From assembly GCF_039595395.1 (NCBI RefSeq), contig NZ_JBCNLP010000006.1, positions 67,001-131,000 of the forward strand: 64,000 nt of DNA, read 5' to 3'. The translations under genes and the position numbers were made by a program. How positions within the stretch are numbered: position 1 is the stretch's first letter; each line of letters begins with the position of its first letter. A model generated the notes under the pieces. It saw only the letters and a program-made list of their open reading frames with translations. It did no database searches and was not told the DNA's origin. Source of the stretch: Novosphingobium sp. (GTDB taxonomy: Bacteria; Pseudomonadota; Alphaproteobacteria; Sphingomonadales; Sphingomonadaceae). Positions 26,257 to 35,715 of this stretch are shown one piece after another.

Positions 26257-26999
26257 GCGAAGGCGCGGGCGTAATCCTCGTCCAGCGGCGTGTCGGTGAC
26301 GAGAATGTCGACATCGTTGAGCGCCGCCGTCTGGATCAGCGCATAACGCCCGATCTTCGAGGAATCGGCGGCCAGCAGCACGCGCTTGGAGGTGGCATAG
26401 GCGATCCGGCTCATGGCGGCCTCGCCGGGGTGGAAGTCCATCAGGCCCCGCTCGATGCTGATGCCGCCGACCGACAGGATGGCCAGATGCGGCGTGAAGC
26501 CGCGCACATAATCCTGCGCCACATGGTCGGAAAAGGCGCGATAATCGTAATCCATCTGCCCGGCGGCAAGGAACAGGCGGTTGTTGTTGATGCCGCCCAG
26601 ATCGCTGGCCACCTGCAGCGAATTGGTGATGACCGTCAGCGAGCGCCTTTCGACCAGCTGGCGGGCGATAAAGCAGCTTGTGGTGCCCGAATCGATGAAG
26701 AGGATCGCGCCATCGTCGATCAGCTCGGCGGCCGCGCGGGCGATGCGCAGCTTGGCGTCGGCATTCTCCTCCATGCGCTGGTGGAGCGGCCCCTCATGCA
26801 CCTGCGTGGCCAGACGCGCCCCGCCATGCTCGCGGATGATGACGCCCTGCTCCTCCAGCGCGCGCAATTCGCGGCGGATTGTCTCGTCCGAGACGGCAAG
26901 ATCGCTGGCCAGCGCCAGCACCGACAGGGTCCGCCCGCTGCGCATCCGCGCGATGATCTCGCGCTGACGCTGTGATCGTTTTTCGATTGTGGCCTCCAT
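26232..26999 (-). CDS. DeoR-family transcription regulator
   Basis: 255 residues: a DeoR winged helix (RQREIIARMRSGRTLSVLAL, SDLAVSDETIRRELRALEEQ) and a sugar-phosphate-sensing domain (DDGAILFIDSGTTSCFIARQ, LTVITNSLQVAS, ATSKRVLLAADSSKIG). Such proteins repress sugar or polyol genes until a phosphorylated sugar binds. No obvious sugar operon is adjacent, so the target is unknown. ATG 26999 is chosen; the frame extends upstream without a ribosome site. Repeat copy 3 lies within its upstream region. Confidence 0.88.
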   Translation of the reverse strand: MEATIEKRSQRQREIIARMRSGRTLSVLALASDLAVSDETIRRELRALEEQGVIIREHGGARLATQVHEGPLHQRMEENADAKLRIARAAAELIDDGAILFIDSGTTSCFIARQLVERRSLTVITNSLQVASDLGGINNNRLFLAAGQMDYDYRAFSDHVAQDYVRGFTPHLAILSVGGISIERGLMDFHPGEAAMSRIAYATSKRVLLAADSSKIGRYALIQTAALNDVDILVTDTPLDEDYARAFAHAEVVIA

Positions 27000-27048
27000 C
27001 GTTTCGCCGCACGGCTGTTTGCCCGGCGGCGCATGCTTTGGCAATTGC

Positions 27049-27187
27049 GGGCCGCTGGGGAGCGGCCCTCGCAGACGCGGCATCGGCTCGTTTTCCCGCC
27101 CGGATACCCAACGGACGTATCCTATGGGTGGCCGGGCGGGGGAGCGGGCCGGTGCCGTAAAATCCGGCTCTTCCGCCGGATTTTCAA
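27049..27187 (-). repeat. Three-hairpin palindromic element, diverged copy 3
   Basis: Read on the minus strand, 27187 to about 27077 follows copies 1 and 2: TTTGAAAATCCGGC, stem ATCCGGC/GCCGGAT, then a long stem around CGGCCACCCAT. The right arm has several mismatches. Instead of the AACATGCGC hairpin, a different one (GGGCCGCT, GGGG loop, AGCGGCCC at 27049-27068) follows. It lies between the DeoR gene and the stop of the Oar-like receptor. Confidence 0.7.
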
Positions 27188-27195
27188 ACGACTCT

Positions 27196-30100
27196 TTAAA
27201 ACCCGATCCGCGCCGTCAGGCGGAAGGAACGCGGGTTCTGGTAATTGACCGGGCTGCGGTAATCGGGGTTGACCGATCCGTCGCTCTGCTCGCCGAAATT
27301 GTTGTAGGCGGTGACCGACTGGCTGTTGAACAGGTTGAACACGTCCAGCCGGATCGAGGCATCCACCCCATGCGGCAACGGCAGATGCGCCACCGCGCTG
27401 ATGTCGAACTGGGTCAGCCAGTCGCCCATGAAGGCGGTGCCGCGCGGGATCAGCTGGCCCTGACAGTAAAAGCCATAGCCGTGATAGGTGTTGGCATAGG
27501 CATCGACGCTGAGCGGCACAGAGCCGATGCAGCTGTAATGCGCTGCCGACTGCACGACGGCATTGGCGCCCAGATCGAGGAAGGGCAGCAGGCGATAGCT
27601 GCCATAGGCCTTGAAGCTGTGGCGGCGGTCGCTGGGCAGATAGCCATAGGCGCCGTTGACGAAGCCGGGCGAGTCGAAATCGGCGCTGCGGTTGATCGAC
27701 AACTGGCCGTTCTCCGAGCGAACGCCGCCCTCGTAATTGCCGCGGTTGAACGACAACGTGTAGGAGGCCGACAGGCTCCATTTCTGGTCGAAGCTGCGGT
27801 CGAAGGTCAGCGTCAGCGCATTGTAGGTGCGGCTGGGCATCGGGTAGCCCAGATCGGCGGCTTTCAGCGTCACCACCGGCGTCGAGCCATCGGGCAGCTT
27901 GTTGAGCTGCACCGTCACATCCTTGCCGGGATTGGCGATGACGAACTGGTTGCCGCCCGAGAAGGTCGAGGTGCAGGACGCCACCGACATGCCCAGCCCG
28001 ATGCAATATTTGCGCGCGGCCAGATCGATCGACATATCCTCGATCACATTGGTCAGCTCGCGGTGCGTGAAGCTGGCGCCGATGCGGATATGATCGCCGA
28101 ACTGATGCTCGGCGCCGATGATGAACTCATTGTCGGATTGCGGCTTGATGTTGGTTGCGATCGTGCCCGAGGGGTTGAAGGCCGAGCCATCCGCCGAAAC
28201 CTCGCAATTGGCGATGCCGGTGTCGGGGCAGGCCCTGGTGTTGGCCACGTTCAGCAACGCCGCGCCCGCGACCGGGATGCTGTTGGCGCCCAGCCCGTTG
28301 AAGCGGTTGTAGCGCGTGTAGGTGACCAGGCTGCCCGCGACGTTCAGATTGATGTCGCCCGCCATCGGCAGGTAATATTTGGAATAGGAGCCAAAGATCT
28401 TGGTCCGCCCGTCGCCCAGCGGATCGAAGGAGGCGCCCAGACGCGGGGCCCATTGGTTGCCCGATTTGAAGAAGGACTGGCCGTTCACGCCCTGGTTGCT
28501 GAAGCGGTCGTTGCGCAGCCCCAGATCGAGCCGCAGTCGGTTGTTCAGCAGAGACCACTGGTCCTGAATGTAGAAGGCCTCATTGCGGACATGGGCGGTG
28601 CCGTTCTGGGCATAGACGCGGGTGGTGTAATAGGTCTCGCCCACCGGCAAGCCGATGCGCGCGGCCGAATCCGCCGTGACATTGTAGATCTTGAAGGCGC
28701 CCGCGCCGATGGTCTGGAAGGTCTGGACCTGCTTGTCATTCTCGTGGTCGTAACCGAAGCGGATGTGGTGCGCGCCCACCAGATGGAACTGGAGGTCGGC
28801 ATCGATGCGGTAGAAACGGCGCGTGTCGTCGGTTTCGCTGAAGGCGTCGGTCACCTTGTTGGCGCCGATCTGGATGCCGGCGGGGTCGGTGCGATAATCG
28901 ACCACCTGCGAATTGACGGTGTCGAGCGGCAGATTGCCCGAGCGCAGCTTGTTGACGCCATAAGCGGCCGACAACGTCAGCCAGCGGGTGAAGGTGCCGG
29001 TGTAGCGCCCCACATAGTTGATGCCGCCCGCCCGCGCATTGGTGCCGCCGGTCTCGGCGCCGCGTTGGAAGGTGGTCGTGTTCCAGTCATAGCTGCGGTT
29101 GCGCGTGTCGTTGGTCGAGTCGAAATAGGTGAATTCGAAATGGTGGTCGCCGGTGATGTATCCGTCGATCTTGCCGCCCCAGAAGGGGCTGCGGTTGACG
29201 GTGCCGGTCGCGTTGTTCTGGTTCTTCGCGGGCGTGAAGGAACTGATGTCGCGGAAATTGTAGAGGCCGTAGACGAAGAGGTGATCCTTGATGATCGGGC
29301 CGCTGGCCTGGAAGATCAGCTCCTGCCGGCTGGCGCTGGCATGGGCGTAATCGGTGGTGCGGGTCGAGGGCGAGGTGGCGCGCAAACCGTTGGGCTCGGT
29401 CAGCGCGGTGACGCTGGCGTGATACTGGTTCGAGCCCGATTTGGTGGTGGCCACCACATAGCCGCCGGTCGCGCGGCCAAATTCGGCGGGGGCGCCGCCG
29501 GTCTTGACCTCGACGGTCTGATAGAAGTCGAAAGGCACTTCGGTTGGCTGGCCGCCCGACACGAAGTCGGTGACGTTCAGGCCGTTGATGTAGAAGGCGT
29601 TTTCGGTAAAGGCAGCGCCGCCGATCGACACCTGATTGGCAAAGCCGGCATTTGCGGGCGAGGAGCCCTGCACCGTGCCCGGAGTGAGCAGCATGACATC
29701 GCGCAGCGAGCGGCCGATAGGCACGCGCTGGGTCAGTGAGGCCAGATTGATCGTGCTGCCGACCGTGGTGTCCTGAAAATCGGCGACGCGCTGGCGCGAT
29801 CCGGTCACGACAATGTCGCCGCTGCGGGTCGCCGGGGCCAGGCGGAAGCTGTTGGCGCCGCCGGTCTCGCGCGTCAGGGCAATGCTGCGCTCGCTGTAGG
29901 TCGCGAAGCCCTCGGCCGTGATGGTGACATCGTAATTGCCCGGCGAAAGCTGGGGGATCGTATAGGCGCCCGTGCCATCGGTCTTCACGCTGCGGCTGAC
30001 GCCCTTGTCCGAGGAGGTGATCTTCACCTCGGCATTGGCGATCGGCGCGCCATCCTGCCCGGTCACCCGGCCCGAGGCCGCGATGTTGGTGTAATCCTGG

Positions 30101-30204
30101 GCTTGCGCGGCACTTGTGGTGATGGCGACGGCGGACACCGTGGTGCCGAGCATCAGCAGCGCGCGCAAGGCAGCGCGCGCGCAGCAGCGCGTGGAGCGGA
30201 ACAT
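27196..30204 (-). CDS. Oar-like TonB-dependent receptor with a carboxypeptidase-like N-terminal domain
   Basis: 1002 residues. The signal peptide is LRALLMLGTTVSAVAITTSA. A carboxypeptidase-regulatory-like beta-sandwich follows (about 40-120: ASGRVTGQDGAPIANAEVKI, GTGAYTIPQLSPGNYDVTI), then the plug (SGDIVVTGSRQ as the TonB box region, SIGGAAFTENAFYINGLNV) and a 22-strand barrel ending in FRLTARIGF. These receptors resemble Oar of Myxococcus and Xanthomonas/Sphingomonas homologues, which handle proteins or large ligands. The substrate is unknown. It stands alone: a POT transporter and DeoR regulator follow, a GST diverges. Confidence 0.9.
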   Translation of the reverse strand: MFRSTRCCARAALRALLMLGTTVSAVAITTSAAQAQDYTNIAASGRVTGQDGAPIANAEVKITSSDKGVSRSVKTDGTGAYTIPQLSPGNYDVTITAEGFATYSERSIALTRETGGANSFRLAPATRSGDIVVTGSRQRVADFQDTTVGSTINLASLTQRVPIGRSLRDVMLLTPGTVQGSSPANAGFANQVSIGGAAFTENAFYINGLNVTDFVSGGQPTEVPFDFYQTVEVKTGGAPAEFGRATGGYVVATTKSGSNQYHASVTALTEPNGLRATSPSTRTTDYAHASASRQELIFQASGPIIKDHLFVYGLYNFRDISSFTPAKNQNNATGTVNRSPFWGGKIDGYITGDHHFEFTYFDSTNDTRNRSYDWNTTTFQRGAETGGTNARAGGINYVGRYTGTFTRWLTLSAAYGVNKLRSGNLPLDTVNSQVVDYRTDPAGIQIGANKVTDAFSETDDTRRFYRIDADLQFHLVGAHHIRFGYDHENDKQVQTFQTIGAGAFKIYNVTADSAARIGLPVGETYYTTRVYAQNGTAHVRNEAFYIQDQWSLLNNRLRLDLGLRNDRFSNQGVNGQSFFKSGNQWAPRLGASFDPLGDGRTKIFGSYSKYYLPMAGDINLNVAGSLVTYTRYNRFNGLGANSIPVAGAALLNVANTRACPDTGIANCEVSADGSAFNPSGTIATNIKPQSDNEFIIGAEHQFGDHIRIGASFTHRELTNVIEDMSIDLAARKYCIGLGMSVASCTSTFSGGNQFVIANPGKDVTVQLNKLPDGSTPVVTLKAADLGYPMPSRTYNALTLTFDRSFDQKWSLSASYTLSFNRGNYEGGVRSENGQLSINRSADFDSPGFVNGAYGYLPSDRRHSFKAYGSYRLLPFLDLGANAVVQSAAHYSCIGSVPLSVDAYANTYHGYGFYCQGQLIPRGTAFMGDWLTQFDISAVAHLPLPHGVDASIRLDVFNLFNSQSVTAYNNFGEQSDGSVNPDYRSPVNYQNPRSFRLTARIGF

Positions 30205-30386
30205 GAGGAACCCCCTTTGGAGAAACGAAGATGGCGGAGGCGGCCCGGCCGCATCCCGATCGTCGGATTAGGAGGCATTGGTGGAATTTTTGTGACAATC
30301 AAACATAAAGACCACAAAATAACCACGGTAAGGCCCATAAGCATGCCGCAGTTGGAGCGGAGCGTGTCGCCTGATACAGGCGGGCC

Positions 30387-31013
30387 ATGCAGGCAGACCC
30401 CATCCTCTACAGCTTTCGGCGTTGCCCCTATGCGATGCGGGCGCGGCTGGCCCTGACGATCAGCGGCGCGGCTTTCGCCCTGCGCGAGATCAAGCTTTCG
30501 GCCAAGCCGCAGGCCATGCTTGAGGCTTCCCCCAAGGGGACGGTGCCGGTGCTGGTGCTGCCCGACGGCAGGGTTATCGACGAGAGCCTCGACATCATGC
30601 GCTGGGCGCTGATGCGGCATGACCCGGAAGGCTGGCTGGCGCGTGACGATGGGGCGCTTGTCACCACCAATGATGGCGCCTTCAAACATGCGCTCGACCG
30701 TTACAAATACCCCGAGCGCCACGATGGCGACGCGCTCACCCATCGCGCGCGGGGGCTGGCGTTTCTGGAATTGCTCGACCGCCGTCTGAGCACCGCCGGG
30801 CAGCTTTGCGGCGCGGAGCGTGGATTGGCCGATGCGGCGATCATGCCCTTCGTGCGCCAGTTCGCGGCGGTCGACCGGACGTGGTTCGATGCGCTGCCCT
30901 TGCCGCATCTGAAGCGATGGCTGGAACAGCATCTGGCATCGGAGCTGTTCGACCAGATCATGCAGCGGTTTGCGCCATGGTCGCCCGATACGGCTGGGGT
31001 TCAGGCATCCTGA
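30387..31013 (+). CDS. Glutathione S-transferase family protein
   Basis: 208 residues. The thioredoxin-fold N-terminus has the FRRCPYAMRARLAL motif with a CPYA active-site Cys, then PKGTVPVLVLPDG (cis-Pro) and DESLDIMRWAL. A helical C-terminal domain follows. The CPYxxRAR motif is of the GrxB/Omega-like subgroup, which uses Cys for dithiol or deglutathionylation chemistry rather than classical conjugation. It is convergent with the sensor kinase gene, overlapping by 13 bases. Confidence 0.88.
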   Translation: MQADPILYSFRRCPYAMRARLALTISGAAFALREIKLSAKPQAMLEASPKGTVPVLVLPDGRVIDESLDIMRWALMRHDPEGWLARDDGALVTTNDGAFKHALDRYKYPERHDGDALTHRARGLAFLELLDRRLSTAGQLCGAERGLADAAIMPFVRQFAAVDRTWFDALPLPHLKRWLEQHLASELFDQIMQRFAPWSPDTAGVQAS

Positions 31014-32410
31014 ACGGCATGGGGTATCGCCAGATGCACCGACAGCCCGCCTTCGGCCCGGTTGCGCAGGGTCAGGCTGCCGCCATGGGCCAGCGCGATC
31101 TTGCGCGCGATGCTGAGGCCCAGCCCGACGCCGCCCAGATCGGCATTGCGCGAATGCTCAAGGCGATAGAAGGGCTCGAACACGGCTTCCAACTGATCGT
31201 CGGCGATGCCGGGGCCATGGTCGCGAATCTCGATCACCGCTATTTGCTTATCTCCTGAGGCATGGATTTCGGCGCTGCCCGCATAGCGCAGGGCATTGTC
31301 GAGCAGATTTTGCACGCATCGACGCAGGCTCTGGGGGAAGCCATGGATGGGGCGGCCCACCTGTCCCGTCAGCGTGACGGCCTGCCCGGCCAGATTGGCC
31401 ACCATCATCGCCAGCATCAGATCGAGATCCACCATCTCCCGCACGCTGTCCTCCACGCCGCTTCGCGCGAAGGAGAGGGTGGCATCCACCATCTCTTCCA
31501 TATCCGACAGATCGGCCCGGAAGCTGGCGCGCAGGGCCTCGGAGGGCAGCATCTCGCTGCGCAAACGAAGCCGGGTAATGGGTGAGCGCAGATCATGCGA
31601 GATCGCCGCCAGAAAGCGGCTGCGCTCTTCCATATTCTCGATGATCTGGCGCTGCATGGCATTGAAGGCCTCGGCGGCGCCGCGCACCTCGCGGGGGCCG
31701 CAGGTTTGCAGCGGAGGGCTGTGAATGTCGCGGCGCAGCGCTTCGGCGGCATCGCCCATGCGCTTGAGCGGGTTCATCGCCAGACGCACCGCCAGCAAGG
31801 TCAGCGCGACCACGATCAGAATGCGCAGCAGATAGATGCGCAGGATATAGTCGAGGATCGTGCCAGCGCGGTCGAGATCGGCGCCATTCTCATCCTCCTG
31901 CCCGCGCGCGATCAGCCAGGGGTCTTGCGGGCTCAGCCTGGCGGCCACCAGAAAGGAGGCGGTGGGATCATGCGCGGTCATCATCGCCAGACTGCCTGCC
32001 GGGCGGTTGTTTTCATCCATCAGCGCGGCATCGATCACCCGCACCTCGACCGGGCGCCCCAGATGCAGCCGGATGACCTGAGCCAGCAAGGGCGCGATGC
32101 GTGTCTGATCGCCCGAGGCCGTCACCGGGGCGGGCAGTTGCATGGACAGGCTGGGCGCAAATCCCGGCGTGGTCAGCGTTTGCAGCATCGCCTGCCTTGC
32201 ACCGTCCGGCTGGGTGGAGAGCAGGCGCAGACTGTCGGCGACGCGGGTGGCGAAGACCCTTGTGGGGATCTCCAGCATCTGCCGCCGCCGGCTTTCGAAC
32301 CAGATGGTGCTGGTCAGCACCTGCGTCAGCACCAGCCCCGCCACCAGAATGCAGGCGATCCGCATCGAGAGCGAGGAGGGCCATAGATGCCCCAACCACC
32401 GCCGGATCAT
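31001..32410 (-). CDS. Sensor histidine kinase
   Basis: 469 residues: two membrane helices (ACILVAGLVLTQVLTSTIW, about 19-37, and LLRILIVVALTLLAVRLAM, about 194-212) enclosing a periplasmic sensor of about 150 residues. A HAMP linker (NPLKRMGDAAEALRRDI) is followed by the dimerisation box FLAAISHDLRSPITRLRL with H272 and an ATPase domain with QNLLDNALRYA, DHGPGI and GVGLGLSIARK. It overlaps the response-regulator gene as ATGA, so both are one operon. It is transcribed away from the receptor gene at 33266; control of iron or receptor genes is a guess. Confidence 0.9.
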   Translation of the reverse strand: MIRRWLGHLWPSSLSMRIACILVAGLVLTQVLTSTIWFESRRRQMLEIPTRVFATRVADSLRLLSTQPDGARQAMLQTLTTPGFAPSLSMQLPAPVTASGDQTRIAPLLAQVIRLHLGRPVEVRVIDAALMDENNRPAGSLAMMTAHDPTASFLVAARLSPQDPWLIARGQEDENGADLDRAGTILDYILRIYLLRILIVVALTLLAVRLAMNPLKRMGDAAEALRRDIHSPPLQTCGPREVRGAAEAFNAMQRQIIENMEERSRFLAAISHDLRSPITRLRLRSEMLPSEALRASFRADLSDMEEMVDATLSFARSGVEDSVREMVDLDLMLAMMVANLAGQAVTLTGQVGRPIHGFPQSLRRCVQNLLDNALRYAGSAEIHASGDKQIAVIEIRDHGPGIADDQLEAVFEPFYRLEHSRNADLGGVGLGLSIARKIALAHGGSLTLRNRAEGGLSVHLAIPHAVQDA

Positions 32411-33117
32411 GCCTGTGCCGCCACATCCGCCGAGAGGACATAGCCGCCGTTGCGCACAGTGCGGATCAGCATCGGATTGCGCGCATCGTCGCCCAGCATC
32501 TGGCGCAGGCGGCTGATGCTCATGTCGATGGCGCGGTCCGCCGGATCGCGCTCACGCCCATAGATGCGCTGCGAGAGGTAATCGCGGCTGAGCGTCTGAT
32601 AGGGTTCGCCCAGCAGCGTGCGCAGGGTGAGGAAATCCACCCCGGCGATCAGCAATGGTTCGGCGCTATCATCCGAGAGCAGCAGGTTGCGTTTCGTGTC
32701 CAGAGTCCATCCCGCGAAATGCAGCAGGGCCGGTTCCTCGCTGCGCTGCGTGCTGCGCCCGACGCGGCGCAGGATCACCTTGATGCGCGCCAGCAGCTCG
32801 CGCGGGTCGAAGGGCTTGGCCAGATAATCGTCGGCGCCCATTTCCAGCCCGACGATGCGGTCGATCAGCGCGCCGCGCGCGGTCAGCATGATGACGGGGA
32901 TGTCCAGACGCTCCACCAGAGAACGGCACAGCGAAAGCCCATCGGTGCCCGGCAGCATCAGATCGAGGATGATGAGATCGGGCTGATGCTCATCCAGATG
33001 CCGCCACATCGCATCGCCATCGCCGACACCCTGGGCACTCATCCCTGCCTCGGCCAGGTAGTCGCAGAGCAGCGCGCGGATCTGCGCATCGTCATCCACC
33101 ACCAGAATGCTGGTCAT
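32407..33117 (-). CDS. OmpR-family response regulator
   Basis: 236 residues. The receiver domain has the acidic pair DDD (8-10), phosphoacceptor D52 in LIILDLMLPGTDG and Lys in ADDYLAKPFDP. A C-terminal winged helix follows (DRAIDMSISRLRQMLGDDAR, LIRTVRNGGYVL). ATG 33117 (MTSILVV) is chosen over an upstream in-frame start. It partners the kinase gene that overlaps its stop by four bases. Its gene diverges from a siderophore-type receptor across about 150 bases. Confidence 0.9.
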   Translation of the reverse strand: MTSILVVDDDAQIRALLCDYLAEAGMSAQGVGDGDAMWRHLDEHQPDLIILDLMLPGTDGLSLCRSLVERLDIPVIMLTARGALIDRIVGLEMGADDYLAKPFDPRELLARIKVILRRVGRSTQRSEEPALLHFAGWTLDTKRNLLLSDDSAEPLLIAGVDFLTLRTLLGEPYQTLSRDYLSQRIYGRERDPADRAIDMSISRLRQMLGDDARNPMLIRTVRNGGYVLSADVAAQA

Positions 33118-33231
33118 GGCCGCATCCGCCAACGCGTTACAATAGCTGACAATTCCGTCGCGTCCCTTACAAATTCAAACAAATCCGCTGATTTCCCCAA
33201 GCCCCTGACCTGTTAGCGGGACGCGAGTTAT

Positions 33232-33246
33232 TGCGAATGATCCGCA
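33232..33246. promoter_or_regulatory. Fur-like inverted repeat before the first iron receptor
   Basis: TGCGAATGATCCGCA is a 7-1-7 palindrome with one mismatched pair per arm set, resembling alphaproteobacterial Fur boxes. It lies 19 bases before the ATG at 33266 and partly overlaps a TATAC sequence that could be the -10 element. Confidence 0.5.
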
Positions 33247-33265
33247 CTATACAGGGGAATTGACG

Positions 33266-35551
33266 ATGTTACCAGCCGCTGACGGCGCGGGCCTTGCGCG
33301 TGCGTCCCTCTTTGCCATGGCGATCGGCCTGTGCTGGGCCGCGCCCGTGATGGCCGCCGAAACCGCGACCGATGAGGATGAGCGCTCGATCACGGTCACG
33401 GGCCAGCAGATGGACGGGCCCGACACCTATACCGCGCAGCATCAGAACGCCGCCATCGGCCTTGACCTGTCCCCGCGCGAAACGCCCCAGACCATCACCG
33501 TGCTGACCCGCCAGTTGCTGGACGACCAGCGCATCGAGACCATCGACGACGTGCTGGGCAAGACGCCGGGCGTCTCCTCCTATGCGCAGGACAATGCGGG
33601 GCGCACCACCTATCGCTCGCGCGGGTTCGACATCACCAATTACAAGATCGACGGCATGCAGGTCGACGGGCAGACCAATTTCAGCGGCGTGGGCACGTCG
33701 ATGAATATGGATCTTTACGACAACCTCCAGATCATCCGCGGCGCCAACGGGCTGCTGGGCGGCACGGGCGATCCTTCGGCCACCATCTATCTGCAGCGCA
33801 AGGCGCCGGGCACCAAGCTGGCCGCGCAGGGCATGCTGACGCTGGGCAACTGGAACAAGCGCCGCGCGATGGGTGACCTCAACCTGCCGATCACGCGCGA
33901 CGGCCATGTCCGCAGCCGCCTGGTCTTCACCGACGAAAGCACCGACACCTTCCGCGACCGTGAGCATGTCGCCCGGCGCGGCGTGCTGGGCAATGTCGCG
34001 GTCGATCTGGGGCCGCGCACCGTGCTGAACGGCGGGCTGCAGTATGAGCGCACCCGCAACGATGGCGCCTCATGGGGTGGCAATGTGCCGATCTGGTTTG
34101 CCGATGGGAGCCTCGCCAATCTGCCGCGCAGCACCAATCCGGTCACCAACTGGAGCGTGGCCAAGCGCGAATCCACCACCGCCTTCGCCACGCTGGACCA
34201 CCAATGGGGCAAGGACTGGCATCTTCGCCTGTTCTATGCCCATACGGAGGGTTCCAGCTACAGCAACATCGGCGTGGCCAAGGTCAACAATGCCGCGCGC
34301 AACATCGGTGGCTTTGCCGGTTTCTGGAACCAGGATGGCACGGGGGCCTTTCTCAACGGCATCCACTCCGAATATGAAGCCAAGCGCGAGAATGTCGACA
34401 TCAGCCTGTCGGGCTCGTTCCATCTGTTCGGGCGCGACCACCAGCTGATGGCCGGTTTCAACGGTTACCAGAACCGCCAGGCCGAATTTGCCTTCAGCAA
34501 TGCGCTGGGCAATTGCAACATCGCGGGCGTGGCGCCCTACAGCGGCTGCCAGTATCGCGCGGCGGGCCTGCCGGTTGCCGACTGGCTGACATGGGACGGC
34601 TCCTATGCCAATTACAACACCTTCCGCACCAATGCGCGCGGGGTGGACAGCGTCCGCAATGTCGGCGGTTATCTGGCAGGGCGCTTCATTCTGGCCAAGG
34701 GTCTCTCGACCATTCTGGGCGGGCGCATCAGCGACTACAAGGTCTGGGGCGGCGATTACAGCGTGGCCAATGTCTACACCGCCGATGCCAGCGCGCGCAG
34801 CCATCAGGCCGGGGTGTTCACACCCTATGCCGGTGTGGTCTATGACGTGACCCGGGTGTTTTCGGTCTATGGCAGCTACACCGATGTCTTCACCCCGCAG
34901 GGCAATCTGCGCGATGCCGACAACCGCCTGCTCGATCCGGTGCGCGGCTCCAGCTATGAGGCGGGCATCAAGGGTGCGTTCTACGGCGGCAAGCTGAACG
35001 CCTCGCTCGCCCTGTTCCGCAACAAGCAGAGCAATGTTGCCGAGAGTACCGGCGCGGTGAACGACATCACCGGCGAGACGATCTATCGCACGATCAACGG
35101 CGTGATCTCCAAGGGCGTGGATGTGGACGCCTCGGGCGAGCTGCTGCCGGGGTGGAACATCTTCATGGGCTACAGCTATCTGAACGTGAAGGGCACCTCC
35201 TATCGGCAGGATCCGCGCCACCAGTTCCGCCTTTCCACCAGCTACACGCTGCCCGGCGTGTGGAACCGCCTGACCATCGGCGGTGGCCTGTCCAGCCAGA
35301 GCAACACGCAATGGTCGACCAACCCCGGTCGTCCGCTGGGTGGTGGCCGCTATGATGCCAGCAATCTGACGGTGGGTGGCTATACGCTGGTCAATCTGAT
35401 GGCGCGCTATCAGGTGACGAAGCAGGTCCAGCTCTCGGCCAATGTCAACAATCTGACCGACAAGACCTATTATCGCCAATATGGTTTCTATGACGGGCTG
35501 ATCTATGGCGATCCGCGCTCCTACAGCATGACCTTGCGCGTCCAGCTCTAG
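33266..35551 (+). CDS. TonB-dependent siderophore receptor (FpvA/FhuE type)
   Basis: 761 residues. Signal peptide LARASLFAMAIGLCWAAPVMA; TonB box region DERSITVTGQ; plug with SPRETPQTITVLTRQLLDDQ, YRSRGFDITNYKIDGMQVDG and IIRGANGLLGGTGDPSATI, all hallmarks of the TonB siderophore-receptor family; C-terminal barrel ending in YSMTLRVQL. There is no STN domain, so it does not signal through a sigma factor itself. ATG 33266 gives better spacing to AGGGGA than the TTG at 33260. A Fur-like site overlaps its promoter, and a PepSY reductase-like protein is encoded downstream, supporting ferric-siderophore uptake. Confidence 0.92.
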   Translation: MLPAADGAGLARASLFAMAIGLCWAAPVMAAETATDEDERSITVTGQQMDGPDTYTAQHQNAAIGLDLSPRETPQTITVLTRQLLDDQRIETIDDVLGKTPGVSSYAQDNAGRTTYRSRGFDITNYKIDGMQVDGQTNFSGVGTSMNMDLYDNLQIIRGANGLLGGTGDPSATIYLQRKAPGTKLAAQGMLTLGNWNKRRAMGDLNLPITRDGHVRSRLVFTDESTDTFRDREHVARRGVLGNVAVDLGPRTVLNGGLQYERTRNDGASWGGNVPIWFADGSLANLPRSTNPVTNWSVAKRESTTAFATLDHQWGKDWHLRLFYAHTEGSSYSNIGVAKVNNAARNIGGFAGFWNQDGTGAFLNGIHSEYEAKRENVDISLSGSFHLFGRDHQLMAGFNGYQNRQAEFAFSNALGNCNIAGVAPYSGCQYRAAGLPVADWLTWDGSYANYNTFRTNARGVDSVRNVGGYLAGRFILAKGLSTILGGRISDYKVWGGDYSVANVYTADASARSHQAGVFTPYAGVVYDVTRVFSVYGSYTDVFTPQGNLRDADNRLLDPVRGSSYEAGIKGAFYGGKLNASLALFRNKQSNVAESTGAVNDITGETIYRTINGVISKGVDVDASGELLPGWNIFMGYSYLNVKGTSYRQDPRHQFRLSTSYTLPGVWNRLTIGGGLSSQSNTQWSTNPGRPLGGGRYDASNLTVGGYTLVNLMARYQVTKQVQLSANVNNLTDKTYYRQYGFYDGLIYGDPRSYSMTLRVQL

Positions 35552-35558
35552 CCGTTCC

Positions 35559-35591
35559 CCATGCCGGGAGCGGTGGCGTCTCCCGGCATGG
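35559..35591 (+). terminator. Hairpin terminator between the two iron receptors
   Basis: CCATGCCGGGAG, 9-base loop, CTCCCGGCATGG: a perfect 12-base-pair stem starting 8 bases after the receptor stop. No T-run follows, so termination may be partial. Confidence 0.75.
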
Positions 35592-35654
35592 ATCCGCTGC
35601 CTGCAACTCCGCACAGGAAGGCGGGAGCCCGTGCTGGATTGCATCAATTGAAAA

Positions 35655-35669
35655 TGCGTTTGATTCTCA
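35655..35669. promoter_or_regulatory. Fur-like site before the second iron receptor
   Basis: TGCGTTTGATTCTCA; on the minus strand it begins TGAGAATCA, the left half of a classical Fur box. It lies 47 bases before the receptor ATG at 35716, within an AT-rich promoter stretch. Confidence 0.45.
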
Positions 35670-35715
35670 ATAGCGATCTATATATCAGCCCCCGCGACAA
35701 ACCGGGGGGAATCCT

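Noticed and set aside
26989..29739. A 916-codon open frame on the plus strand
   Set aside because: It lies wholly opposite the Oar-like receptor gene, whose protein has clear domains; the plus frame reads as low-complexity Gly/Ala/Arg/His typical of antisense of a GC-rich gene.
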